Of a DNA stretch of 64,000 nt, positions 43,021 through 55,885 are shown in pieces. Under the pieces are notes generated by a model. The model was not told the origin of the DNA and searched no databases. It worked only from the letters and a program-made list of their open reading frames with translations. The number at the start of each line of letters is the position of its first letter. The stretch's first letter is position 1. The stretch lies in contig JAMPIV010008522.1 of assembly GCA_024509875.1 (NCBI GenBank), positions 687,001 to 751,000 on the forward strand. Reading direction: 5' to 3'. Both the position numbers and the translations under genes were made by a program. The stretch comes from Oreohelix idahoensis (Eukaryota > Mollusca > Gastropoda > Stylommatophora > Oreohelicidae).

Positions 43021-44319
43021 CTATGGGGTACCTCCCGATAAGCAAAGAGGGCGGCGTGCAGGTACTGGTCCCATGTATCTGGTTTTTTCGTGTGCCAACT
43101 TTCTCAGGATCGACATCAATGTGCCGTTAAATCTTTCCACTTGGCCGTTCCCTTGGGGATGATACACACTACAATGGAAGTGTTTGGCCTGGAAGATCCT
43201 GAAAACTTCTTCAGTTAGTTTCCCCTTGAACTGAGAGCCATTATCAGTCAAGATTTGATTGGGAAAGCCTAACCTTGTGAAAATTGTGAGCAATGCCTCT
43301 GCCACATGTTTTGAATCAATCGATGACAGGGCTACTGCCTCTCCCCACATAGAACAAGTGTCCACCAGAGTCAGAATGTAGCTGTTCCTTCTCTTGGTTC
43401 GGGTGAGAGGTCCCACAAGATCCACGGCAACTCTCTCAAAGGGTGTTCCCACTATGGGCATTTCCCCCAGAGTTGCTGGTGCAGTCCAATGTTTAGGTGC
43501 TACTCGTTGGCACTCTGGACAGGATTTTACATATCGTTTGATATCTTCAGTTATTCCTGGCCAGAAATAGTGACAAGCTATTCGCTGTCCTGTTGCGCTG
43601 ATTCCCATATGACCACTGAAGGGAATCGCATGCCCTAGTTCCAACACTTTAGTCCTATATGAAGTGGGAAGGACCAGCTGTCCGTGACCATTGGATTCAG
43701 ATCCAGCCTTCCTATATATCAATTTGTTCTTCATATAAAACTCTCCCTTGCCTGGAGGTGTATGAGATTTGGGCAACTTCTTGAAACATGGCTTGAGTGT
43801 TTTGTCCTCAGCCTGTGCCTTCCTCATCTCATCTGGGTGAGTATTTATGGGATTATCCTCCTCCTTCTTTGACTGTGATCTGGTCTGCACTGTTGCCAAT
43901 ATCACAGGTCTCTTGGGATTCCCCAAGAAGACATATCTACACCCCAATATTAGAGGGTAGATTGGCTCATTTATCACTGCTGCTTTTATGATTCCTTCCA
44001 CATATCGCGTTTTCACTTTTATTCGGGCGACGGGAAGTGTCATGGTAGCTACATCCTTGGTTGCAGTTTGAATCTCCACTGTTTCTGTGGTGTATTGATC
44101 GGCCTGCACCAGGTGAGAACTCACAACGGAATCGTAATCTAAACCGGTATCATATAAACACCTTATAGTGACACCATTACAGATGACATCTTCACACACT
44201 GGGGGGTGGTATGGTTCCTGTAATTCTTCAGGTTTGACCTTCTTTTCCTTTTTCCCCGATGTCATAGCAGCACAATGAGGAGGTTTCCTTCTACAATGGT
44301 CAGTGTCATGATTGTTCAT
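43021..44319 (-). pseudogene. pol: element B protease and integrase core (minus copy)
   Basis: The 432-codon frame begins with the zinc-knuckle end of Gag (NNHDTDHCRRKP). It continues into a protease-like domain with the active site IRCLYDTGLDYDSVVS and LILGCRYVFLG. Integrase follows: an HHCC zinc finger (GHAIPFSGHMG..CPECQR), D in VAVDLVGPL, D in ILTDNGSQFKG and E in GQVERFNGT. A frameshift near 43060 breaks the join to the C-terminal frame. All integrase catalytic residues are present. Integrase lies before RT. Confidence 0.9.
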
Positions 44320-45534
44320 CTTACAATTTTTACACCACCTTTTTCCTTGGTTGAAAGATTTTCTTTCATCATATTTCCTTTCATCGAATTGTGGGAATTT
44401 ATTTTTATTTTCATACCGTGGCCTATCAGACTGGTGCTTACCTTTGTGTTGATCCCTAGGATCAAATTTTATTAAAGTTCTGTGGTGCCCTAAAGTTATC
44501 CACTTGTTTCTTTTTATTACCTGTTACCTCTGCTTGAGCTGCTTGATACCTTTCAGCAACATTTAGCAACTCACCCAGCCTCTCTGCACCTTGTTCCATG
44601 AGAAACTTTCTCAGGTCTGGAGCCATGGACTCTCTTAGTTGCTCTATAAGGACCATTTCCTTAAGATCTTGGGTTTTCCCCAGAGAAGTCCATTTCTCCA
44701 AGTATGTCTCTATTCGTGCAGAGAACTGGTGATAGGTTTCACCTGACAGTAGTTTAGCATTCCTAAATTTTTTCCTATAGAATTCTGCATTCTTTTCATA
44801 TCTTAACAAAAGAGCCTGCTTTAGCATGTCATAATTTTCCTGATCACCTCTGCTCATTTTTGCAAAAACTTCATAAGCTGCCCCACGAAGTCCCTGAGAT
44901 AACTTTAAGCTCCACCTTTCTCTCTCTAACCCATACGTGGTAGCTAATAGTTCATACCTATTTATATAGCTCTCAATATCATCGTCTTTCTCAACAAAAT
45001 GATCTAAATGAAAATTCATAGCTGAGGTTGAGGCTCCTTGGCTAGCAGTGGCATCAGAGGCAAAGGGACTGGCCCATTTTCAGGAGCATGGCCTTGAAAC
45101 TCAAACTCCCTTAGTCGTAACTCATGTTCCCTTTGTAATCTTTTATCTTCTGCTTCCCTTTCTGCAGCTAATCTCTTCTCTTCCCTTTCTGCAGCTAATT
45201 TCTTCTCTTCCCTTTCTGCAGCTAATTTCTTCTCTTCCCTTTCTGCAGCTAATTTCTTCTCTTCTGCAGCCTGTCTTCTTTCCTCGGCTTCCAATGCTTT
45301 AGCCTCTTTGTCAGCCTCAATCTGCAACCTCTTAGTCTCAGCCTCAGCCTCAAATTGTAACTTCTTAATTTCCTTGTCAGCCTCTAACTTTCTTTCGGCT
45401 TCAAACCTTCTTTCTTCGCGTTCAATAAATTTGTCACATTCCGTCGTGACATAGGCAACCATAACTTGCCCATCTAATCCTAACTCCTTTGCAGTCTGAA
45501 CAGCAGCAGATCGAAATTTGGCCAGGTCCGCCAT
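44320..45534 (-). pseudogene. gag: element B Gag (minus copy)
   Basis: The frame starts MADLAKFRSAAVQTAKELG, then a charged heptad-like segment (about residues 40-150) built of tandem KLAAEREEK repeats, a likely coiled coil. After a one-base indel near 45050 comes MNFHLDHFVEKDDDIESYIN, with SLKLSQGLRGAAYEVFAKM and FRNAKLLSGETYHQFSARIE, a SCAN-like capsid domain as known from Gmr1-type elements. A CCHC knuckle (CKNCKMNNHDTDHC) crosses into the next frame through an extra A near 44468. Gag would package the element RNA. Confidence 0.88.
45150..45270 (-). repeat. 27-bp coding tandem repeat in element B gag
   Basis: About four units of a 27-bp sequence (TTTCTGCAGCTAATTTCTTC in plus orientation) encode KLAAEREEK. 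Copy number and frame differ in the inverted copy near 58745-58900. Confidence 0.85.
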
Positions 45535-45703
45535 TGTCTATCAGGTAAATTTATACAATGTCTAACCAACAATTCAATCTCTAATGGACAACACAGGCAC
45601 CGTGAGCTCAACCTTATTTAATTCCACCCAAGGATACCTTTTAATTCTTATATTCCCTGAAGTGAATTACCCCCAATATTTTTAATAGGTAAAGATTCAA
45701 AAT

Positions 45704-45721
45704 CCCAAGAGCGAGACCCCA
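45704..45721 (-). promoter_or_regulatory. element B primer binding site (minus copy)
   Basis: On the coding strand TGGGGTCTCGCTCTTGGG lies five bases from the 5' LTR end, complementary to a tRNA 3' end (CCA). The tRNA identity is not assigned. The same site and spacing occur at 58265-58282. Confidence 0.8.
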
Positions 45722-45726
45722 ATATA

Positions 45727-47848
45727 TGTGGTGAAGTGGGATGTTATAAATATTTATAGGGGACTTAGTGTACTGACTGAGATCAGCTGTGAAGGTATCT
45801 ATATCTAATAAGAGTAGTGTATTATAGATAACCTTACTTGCTACCACATATCTATATATCTCAGTCAGAATTATTCTGGAATAGTGTGATGACTACGTTA
45901 TGTGTCTAGGGTATGTGTATGATGAAGTGTAAGTCACAACAACAGACAGATAAACAATTTAATTTAATCCACTACTCTTGACAACACTGTGACACTCACA
46001 TACATATAACACTCTATGAGAATATCTTAAAGGAGTCACTGATAACTTTTCAAATAACAATATGTATTCATTGCTGTCATAAATGTATATGTGTCCTGAT
46101 TCAAATACAAAGGAACCAGGAATCACAATCAATTTTAATTACAAGTATATGTACAGAATTTATCAATATGAATATTGTAGTGACATATATTATTAAAAAT
46201 ATCCTATGTGTGTCAGTTGTGTAGTGGTAATATGAGGTAATACTGGTTTTGTTTTGTTCAAGCTCTGTTGGTATTTGTCATCATGACTTCAATAGTTTGT
46301 CTTTAGGGACTAGTATTGGAGATGTTCTCAGTTCCTGATATTAAGACAATTAAATTCCCCTCTTAATGTTATTTTTACAAGGTTATTTTAAGATGGGGTG
46401 TACATAATGTTGAGCTCAGCTGGCCAGATCAGCTTATCTTGCGTGATGGCGGCAGGAAAAGACTCCTCTGCTCGAATTCTCCTCTGGGCTCTGGAGACAC
46501 CTCACTGATAGCTAAATGGACCAAGGAGTATGCTGTCCGACTCTGGATTCAGCAAAGCTCTGACCAGGTGCTGCTCAATACCATCAAGACCACGGTCCCT
46601 GAAATCAAGAAGGATGTACCTTCTACTTCATAACTAACTTATACTCTCTTTTTACACTGATCACAACACATCACAAACATTGAGTTCAGAGCGTTAGGCC
46701 AACTATCAGCTTCATGTGAAATACTTTATTCCAGTATTAACCTCCTTAATGGTTACTACGCCTCTGCAATTCCAGCATTATTTCTTTCTAGTCAATCATC
46801 TAGGTGTCAGTGTACTGTTTGGCCATTCCATGCCGTTTTACTTTCCTCCGACACCCTCTGTTCAGGCTGGAGCATTATAGGCTTTATCTCCTGTTTGCCA
46901 CTGAACTACACATATATATACAGGCATAAATTAACAATTCACATTCAATTTTCATTAAAAGATACTGAATGGTTCAAGCTTACCACAATTCATAGAATAA
47001 ACACAGATACGTTGATTAGCAATGAATTCTGGCACAAATTCCCATCTGCTTATGTTCCAGGCTTTTATTTAGCAAAAATATGAGCTGGCTTCAACGCACT
47101 GATGCTTTATCAAGCTTATTTAAACAAGTGGTTTCGAACTAACGCTCCTAAGTGATTATATCAGCGAGTCTGGCCAATCGAGCCACGTTTCGACAAGTGT
47201 TTGAAAAAATGTTACCTTCCTACGTCTCCCTAACAACCAAGATAGTATTTATAGCCCGACCAATCGTGGTTAGTCTTTCATTTGTTGCGCTCCAATCAAT
47301 TTGGAGTTTACATGGTAGGCTATTTCTGTAACGTAAGGTTTTTTTCAAACACGTTATAAAAAAAATTTTATGAGCAGAAATGATTTCATGCTGTCAGGCA
47401 TCCCCACTATTTTATTTTGGGTATAATTTATTAATTCCTGGACTATTTGCGTAACGTTTTACATATTCTTTGTCAGCAAGCCCTAAGGAACCCAAATATA
47501 CAAATTTAAAAGAGCTACGTGGCTGCGTTCAAAATATGTTTTTTCTACCTCCTGTTTCGAAGATGTGCTGTCTGGGTACTGTTATGTTTTCAACCGTAAA
47601 CCCATCTATTGTTATCTTTCCTAATAAGCGTTTTTTATGATTTTAAAACCTAACTCTGGGATGGGTAATGTATTTTATCACTGTCCGTCTGAAAAAAAAA
47701 TTAGTGCATGTAGCCTTACACGCGTGATAGTAGTAATTGTGTATCGCGCGACGCGTGTTTAATTTTGCATGCGTTCCTGATTTCATTCGCCCCTCTCTCT
47801 CTTTCTATTTGAGTCCATCTGTTCGTTCGTTTTGGTAACGCAGTATAA
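45727..47848 (-). repeat. element B (minus copy) 5' LTR, outer end missing
   Basis: It matches 38349-40701 of the 3' LTR, minus the LINE-2 insert, then stops at CAGTATAA (47848). The final 288 bp present in the other LTR are missing, and sequence attributed to the leader of element A follows. Confidence 0.9.
46439..46633 (+). other. antisense ORF in element B LTR
   Basis: 64 codons run antisense to the element; the core is SLIAKWTKEYAVRLWIQQSS and the end VPEIKKDVPSTS. The inverted copy (57355-57549) has the same length with a few substitutions. No known family. It may be chance conservation through recent copying. Confidence 0.4.
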
Positions 47849-48334
47849 CAAGCATCTTACGAGTTAAAATGACAAAGAAAGGTGCTCACTAATAATAACC
47901 AGGGTAATGACACCATAATAACAATGTCTACTTATCTGCGGGAATCCCAATACTCCTCGTACATATTTCGATCCAACACAGGTTATGAAATTCATACAGC
48001 TGAATTCAAGGTGAGCAATTCTCCAAAACGGACAGTAATTTGCTCTGGTTGAAAGTATCTGTTACCGAATGACGTCACTCAATGTAACCTCCGCAGGTAC
48101 ACAGCAGGACTTGAAAATGGAAATCGAAAACTGTAGCATCATTCCCCGGTACAACTATGATACTTCTCTGGACACTTGAGTATGTACATCACACGAACGT
48201 TGACCTTCCAAGTCAAGGTTACGACTTTGACATAACGATCGATTGATTGAGCATGCAACAAGTGTCATTGTCCCAATATGCGAGGCAATTAATTGAGCTC
48301 CATATATCTGAATTTATAGAACGGGAAGGTACAT
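47849..48334 (-). other. element A leader, LTR-proximal part
   Basis: Non-coding. Assigned to element A because it joins A's primer site and 5' LTR (48335 onward) to the truncated end of the B insertion. No ORF of note. Confidence 0.55.
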
Positions 48335-48351
48335 CCCCATACTGGCCACCA
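48335..48351 (-). promoter_or_regulatory. element A putative primer binding site
   Basis: On the coding strand TGGTGGCCAGTATGGGG directly follows the LTR end (..TTAACA), with TGG matching a tRNA CCA end. The tRNA is not identified. Confidence 0.65.
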
Positions 48352-49383
48352 TGTTAAGGTATGTCCGACCGTTCGTTTATTCCAGTGTATTAAAAGAGGT
48401 TGTCTGCCTTTGATATATGTATACCATCATTATTCCCATATGTGTCTATATGAATGTTAGATCATTTGTATACAACAAAAGTGTCACGCGAATGTTTTAT
48501 TCGTGGGTATGCCAAAAACTGCACTGTATCGTCCCTGTATTATTTATGCAGTGTTCTCTCTCAAGGAATAATGAATTAGTAAGGTCTCAGATATGCCCAA
48601 CAGCTCAAAGATAACCAGGTAGGAAGCCAATACTGGTCCGGTAACATAACAACAAAGTTTATTGAAAACTCATGATCAATGAGACATGATGAGCCGTCAT
48701 TAGTTAATGTCATTCTGTCTATTCGTAACATCGTTTTATACTTCTTGACGGTAATACATTGTTGCTTCTCAGTCCCAATCCATCTATACATCTCTATGTA
48801 TTGATTATATCCGTGCCCTTCTCCCGTAATTTCTTTTCAAACTCATATAACTTTATTAACATGAATTTCCCCAAAATCAGCACACATTAGCAACAGAGCA
48901 GGCAGGATCTTTCAGACTCCGATTTTTACGGTGTATAGACCTGCCCGTCTAAAAAATGTATAAGCATCAAATTATACATTATTAATAATACTCATCCTGT
49001 TATGCATTCCCATTCATGGCACGAATCAATATAACCCTTTTCCACGGGTTTTCAAGCAAACCAGCACACACAAGGCTGTTCACGTCTTGTTTATTTCTTG
49101 GGGTCCATTTTTGTTCACCACGTCATTGTTTCAACACACAAAAACTCCTACGTCATCCTTTTTTACTGCGTGCATGAATAATGCACCTAAGTGTACTATT
49201 CACATATCTTCAAATATTTTCACCAAACTCAACTCAGCGCTCTTTGATGCGCAACAACAAAAATGTTGTAAAAAAAACATACGCAACAATTACTTCCTAC
49301 CACCGTTAAGAAAAAAGACACGTAGTTTCTTTTTTCTTCAAAAAATGTAGCACTTAAGGTAATTTTAAAAAACATACGCAACA
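48352..49383 (-). repeat. element A 5' LTR (fuller copy)
   Basis: 1032 bp. It starts TGTTGCGTATG and ends CCTTAACA on the coding strand. The same ends occur in the 414-bp 3' LTR. The motif AAAAACATACGCAACA occurs twice (49276 and 49373), so a repeat-mediated event may explain the length difference. Confidence 0.82.
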
Positions 49384-49388
49384 TTTAT

Positions 49389-51068
49389 ATACTCGTACAT
49401 CTCTGTAGCCCTGTCGATATCTGCTTTGATGGCCTCTGCTGGAATGCCATCAGGTCCAGACGCTTTTCCATCTCTTAGAAGCTTTATGGCTTTCTTTATT
49501 TCTTTTTTCGTTGGTCTTTCACCGTTAATTTGTAGCTCTTCTTCTGCTGGCTGGATGTCCGGGGGTTTTGTGGAGCTGGTCTATTGAGAAGGTCCTCAAA
49601 ATATTCTGTCCACTTCTTCATTTGCTCTTGTATATTGCTGAGCAGTTTTCCATTCTTGTCTTTTATGAAGCAACTTATTTGCTTGTATTTCCCCGTTAGC
49701 TTTTTTGTGCTGTTATACAGTTCTCTCATATTACCTTTGACTGCAGCATCTTCTGCCTCTCTTGCCAACTCCTCAATATACTTCCTCTTGTCTCTGTTGA
49801 TACTTCTTTTTACTTCTTTGTTTGCTTCTGTGTACACTTCTTGAGCCTTGGCTTTGGAACTTCTGGTTTTGCTTTTGTTTAAATCTGCTTTCTTGTTTTT
49901 TCTGTCTTTTATCTTATTGATGGTTTCTGTTGTTATCCTTGCTTTTTGTTGTCGTTCCCTTTTTCTCCAGTATTTCTTTACATGTCTCATTCCATACCGT
50001 TTTGATTTGCTGCCAATAGTCTTCTGTATTCTCTGCATCTTCCAGCTGTTGGAGCATTTGGAATTTGTTGGATATTGTGACCGCAAATTTGTCTCTTGTT
50101 TCTTGATTTCTTAGATGTCCTACATTAAATTGTTGTCTATAATTTTGCATTGTTGCGTATCTCTTGAGTTTCGTTTTTACTTTGGCTATCAGAAGGTGGT
50201 GATCTGATGCCACATCTGCTCCTCTATATACCTTTACATCCTGCAATGATGATCTAAACTTCTTGTTTATGCACATATGATCAATCTGATTTTCTGTTCT
50301 ACGGTCTGGTGATATATATGTTGCCTTGTGTATTCTCTTATGTGGAAACATGCTTCCTCCTATAGCCAGTTGATTTGAAGCACAGAGGTTTGAGAATAGT
50401 TCCCCATTTTCATTCATTATTCCTAGTCCCTGTTTTCCCATAACTTCTTCAAAGCTGGTGTTGACTGTACCTATCTTTGCATTCATGTCACCCATCAAAA
50501 TTTTGATGTCTCTTCTTTTTACTTTTTCCATAATTTCCTGTAGTCTAGTATAAAATGCTTCTTTCACCGACTCTTCTTTGTCATTAGTTGATGCATAACA
50601 TTGGATGACATTTACATTTATTTTCTTTTTAGCTGTTTTAAAAGAAGCTGTTATTATTCTGGATCCAACGGCTTCCCACTCAATGAGTGCTTTCTGTGCT
50701 TCTTTAGATAACATAAGAGCTACCCCTTCACTGTGGTGTGAACTTTCGTCTTCATGTCCAGAGGACAGCACCAATTCACCTGTGATAAGTTTCTTCCAGT
50801 CTACCCCCTTCCACTTTGTTTCACACAATCCCAGAACCTCGATTTTATCTTCCCTCATCTCTGCTGCTACTTGTACCACTTTCCCTTGTTCGTTTAACGT
50901 CCGAACATTCCAGGTGCCAAATCTGGAAGTTCTCCTAGAAGAAAGAAGGTTAGTCAGTAACACAGACTCCTTTCGGCTTTCTCTGTGTTGCATCATACGC
51001 CTCCCTGCGAGAGGACCTTCCCCTGTCTTGGATGGTTGTGTTTTATTTTCTTTAATTGACTTGTCCAT
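49389..51068 (-). pseudogene. outer LINE: APE-type endonuclease and pre-RT half
   Basis: The 384-codon frame (51068-49914) has RFGTWNVRTLNEQGK near residue 50, LGLCETKWKG near 80, INVNVIQCYAST, ILMGDMNAKIG and the terminal ASDHHLLIAK, the motifs of an APE-type endonuclease. After a frameshift near 50000 the next frame (50086-49496) is a Lys-rich linker with REAEDAAVKGNMRELYNSTK and EQMKKWTEYFEDLLNRPAP. Near 49440 comes GKASGPDGIPAEAIKAD, the start of RT. It is cut at 49389 by element A; the rest is at 32272. Confidence 0.9.
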
Positions 51069-51223
51069 GTTTGTTGAAGTTTTTTGTGGTTTAAATTTTT
51101 TTACAGGATGGGGTAACCGGCCCCATGCCCAACCCTCTTTAGTCGCTTTCTACGACTTTTTGGGAGGGAACAGTGTTACTATTCTTTGCTCCCCTTTCGG
51201 GCCCCGGTAACACACGGGTGATA
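51069..51223 (-). other. outer LINE 5' untranslated region
   Basis: Non-coding leader on the minus strand, with GGCCGGTTACCCCATCCTGT before the ATG at 51068. It ends at the TSD TCGTTACTT (51224-51232). Confidence 0.7.
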
Positions 51224-51232
51224 TCGTTACTT

Positions 51233-51932
51233 GACATTACATAAAATATTAGCATTAAATACATTGCACAATAAAAATTGGATGCGCCCCCTTGGGGTCG
51301 ATACATAGAAGGAAAAGTAATTACTTCCCATAAATAGAATACACCAAAAAATGCAACGTTATAATGCTATTATAATACATTGTGACTTCAACAGGGACAA
51401 TTCATTTACTGGCTGGTGGTTAACGTTCTATAAACCAGTGTCTAACTACAAAATAGACATATCATAATTACACATCCAACCACAAGAAGTGTCTCTCCCA
51501 AATTAAAGAATAGCTACCTCCTAAAGTCGTAATAGCAAATGCACAAATTTAGGTTTAAGTGAATAAATTACTCACTGAAGTTTCTCTCCCCCCCTCGCCC
51601 CCCTCCCCTCAACGTTAAGGTCAGTGAAGACCTTCCATTTAACCCATTGTAAGCACTGAACGATGCCGAGATTTTTTCCGACACAAGTCAAGACTATTGC
51701 CCACAGTCGTATGTGTCTCATTTGGATCATCAGAGGGCGGGTAAAATTCACGAGAGTGCTTGACTGAGTAAAACTATCTAGATTTATAGTGTAAAAAGAG
51801 ACGCTGATCCAAGCCACCTGCAATAGCGTGTTTAGGCAGGTGTTCGCTGGTAGCATAATCATGAGCAACATAACATTATTCTAGAGTCTACATCAAAAGA
51901 CCAGACGCGACAAGTTCCCTTTAATATAAGAC

Positions 51933-52030
<98 letters not shown>

Positions 52031-54029
52031 GTTAACAACGTCGGCTATCTACAGCCGGCTCAAAGGCTCAGAACAAGCGCGGATTTGTCTCCCCTGAACG
52101 GAGAAGAAACGAGGATACCCAGATATCAAAGGGTTTACTAACAACCTAAGTAAGACAGCGGCACACGCCCCTCAAAGAAATCATTTACTCAGCCACTGGT
52201 CAAAAACACTGTTACGAGCAACGAGCGTTTCCCGAGTTTGACAAACAACCAGGTGCATCTTTTGCAATATTATCGTAGACGGCTGATCGCTGGTTCACTA
52301 CAGTCCGAGCGATGCATTTATAATGAGGGCCAGCAGCGAAATCAAAAACTAGACACGCCGTGGGGTGGGGTCTGAGAGGGGAATAATAGGGCTACTGTAG
52401 CAAAAATCAAAATGAAAAGAAGGCGAAAATGCCTATAGCCGATTAAAACATAAAAAATAAAAAGAGTAAGAAAAATGGAACGGATTGGAAAATACAAATT
52501 ATCAGTCCAACATGTTACACGTTTCTCAGCTTTGCTAAGATTAACGCAGGTAAGACCCAGTTGGGTCTGATCAGTTTCGCATTAGTTTTGTGTGCTCAAG
52601 CCGTGCCAGGCGATACAATTACTTGCCCGTAGACGGATTTTGTTTGCGCAAGCGACGGATAAAGAAATTACTTGTCTGGGCGACACATTTTGTTCAGACA
52701 TGAATGACATCATCATTTCCTGTCCACGTGTTTCAGAGATATGGCTTTAGAGGAAAGTAAGATGTTACATCTGAAACACATTGTCGAAAGAGTGTACGGA
52801 CTTGTCACTTCCATTTATGGGAGACGTGACCTTTTGCATCACTCACAGAATTTTCCATGTCGGAATAGTTTTGAATTACCCCACCTGTCAGAACCAAATA
52901 TGCTGTGGATTTATGATAACGACAATACTAATAATTATAGAATAGGCTCGCTCCATTAGGAGTATGACCACAACATAATGGCTGATATAAGATATCAACA
53001 CCTTCTACAGGTACTTCCCTTTATTAATGTAAGCACACACAATAAAGCCTCACACGGCCAACAAAAACGTATGGGATACAAAATAATACTGCCAGAGAAA
53101 CTTGCCACAATTACTTTATTTAATAGCCTCATACATGACAGTACGACTGCACTGTACAGACACAGTACTGACTATCGCTCATCATTGCGGCAGAACTTGT
53201 AACAATGATACACTCGATACATTGACAACTTGTAATCTACGGCCTGAAGATATTCTGCTGGATTTCATCTACTTTCGTGACTATTGGAGTGTATTCTTTC
53301 TGTGCAGACGGTAATTTATACATTAGCTTCGAGTGATCATTGGTCGAGTTATTTCTATTGATTTCAATGGATTGTGGTGTAAATTTAACCTTATTAAATA
53401 AACCCATTTTCAAAGTTCTAGTGCAAACTAATGTTACAGCTAAAAGTATTTCCTAATACAATTGACGCGTAAATTTATTTTGCAGACGTTAAAGAGAATT
53501 ATAACTTTAATACAGTTTAGTTCTGTATAGATAGATGTGCTTTTAATTATTTTTAACTCACGGGAAGTTTTCCTGATTTGTTAATTGACGACGCTAATAA
53601 GTAAATAGGCTAACTGTAATTTATCGCGTCAGATTATAATATGATTTGTAATGCATTTCTTGTTTTGATTATCTTTCATTCAGAACGATCATTCAACCTG
53701 CATCCCAGCAATTATTAACTATATACAGAGTTCTGCCAAACTCAATTTGAAAACTCCAGTAAAAAAATATGAACTTTTTAAAGCTAAACTTGTGGCGACC
53801 TGTAATGGCCCCCCCCCGCTCCTCTGAACGTAACTGAGAATTTAAAGCCATTCAAGAAACACTTTTAAAAATACTAGTTCATATAGAGTCCTTAAAAAAA
53901 AAAGACAACTGGAAGCAGAACATATTTTATTCACTGCCCCAAATTTGTGAAGAAAAAGCATCGTTACCTTGAAAACACTGTCTGTCAAGTATAACATGGT
54001 TTTTAGACCACTGGGAACCCCGCCAAACA

Positions 54030-54030
<1 letters not shown>
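51233..54030. other. unassigned region outside the nested stack
   Basis: About 2.8 kb with no recognisable gene. Short ORFs (52741-52959, 52978-53202, 53102-53314, 53842-54042) have no motif that I can assign. It contains the (TA)n tract. Confidence 0.4.
51935..52028. repeat. (TA)n microsatellite, about 47 units
   Basis: An almost pure TA dinucleotide tract. Confidence 0.97.

Positions 54031-55883
<1,853 letters not shown>

Positions 55884-55885
<2 letters not shown>

Larger units (their letters stand above)
38349..47848 (-). mobile_element. LTR retrotransposon B (minus-strand copy), Gmr1-like pol order
   Basis: The 3' LTR is 38349-40989 (enlarged by a LINE-2 insert) and the 5' LTR is 45727-47848, lacking about 290 bp at its outer end. 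The LTRs end TGTGGTGAAG..CACGACA in plus orientation. PBS at 45704-45721, polypurine tract at 40990-41000. Internal order on the minus strand is Gag, protease, integrase, RT, RNase H. It sits inside the leader of element A. A second copy lies inverted at 55884-64000. Confidence 0.9.
32278..49383 (-). mobile_element. LTR retrotransposon A, Gmr1-like pol order
   Basis: The 5' LTR is 48352-49383 and the 3' LTR 32278-32691. Both have TGTT..AACA-type termini on the coding strand and are flanked by TTTAT (32273-32277 and 49384-49388). Internal order on the minus strand is Gag, protease, integrase, RT, RNase H (37964 down to 33121). Element B interrupts the leader between 38348 and 47849. Putative PBS on the minus strand: TGGTGGCCAGTATGGGG, adjoining the 5' LTR. 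Confidence 0.85.
30545..51223 (-). mobile_element. RTE-like LINE split by nested insertions (outermost layer)
   Basis: The 3' end is at 30545, with a TGAATGAATGAA tail on the minus strand. The 5' end is near 51223. Both ends are flanked by TCGTTACTT (30536-30544 and 51224-51232). The LINE sequence occupies 49389-51223 (5' half: leader, endonuclease, start of RT) and 30545-32272 (rest of RT and C-terminus). The halves are separated by LTR element A with its own TTTAT duplication. Excluding insertions the LINE is about 3.2 kb, close to full length for RTE elements. Confidence 0.85.

Noticed and set aside
52741..53314. Three short plus-strand ORFs considered as host exons
   Set aside because: No motif, no splice pattern that I could support, and chance ORFs of this size are expected.
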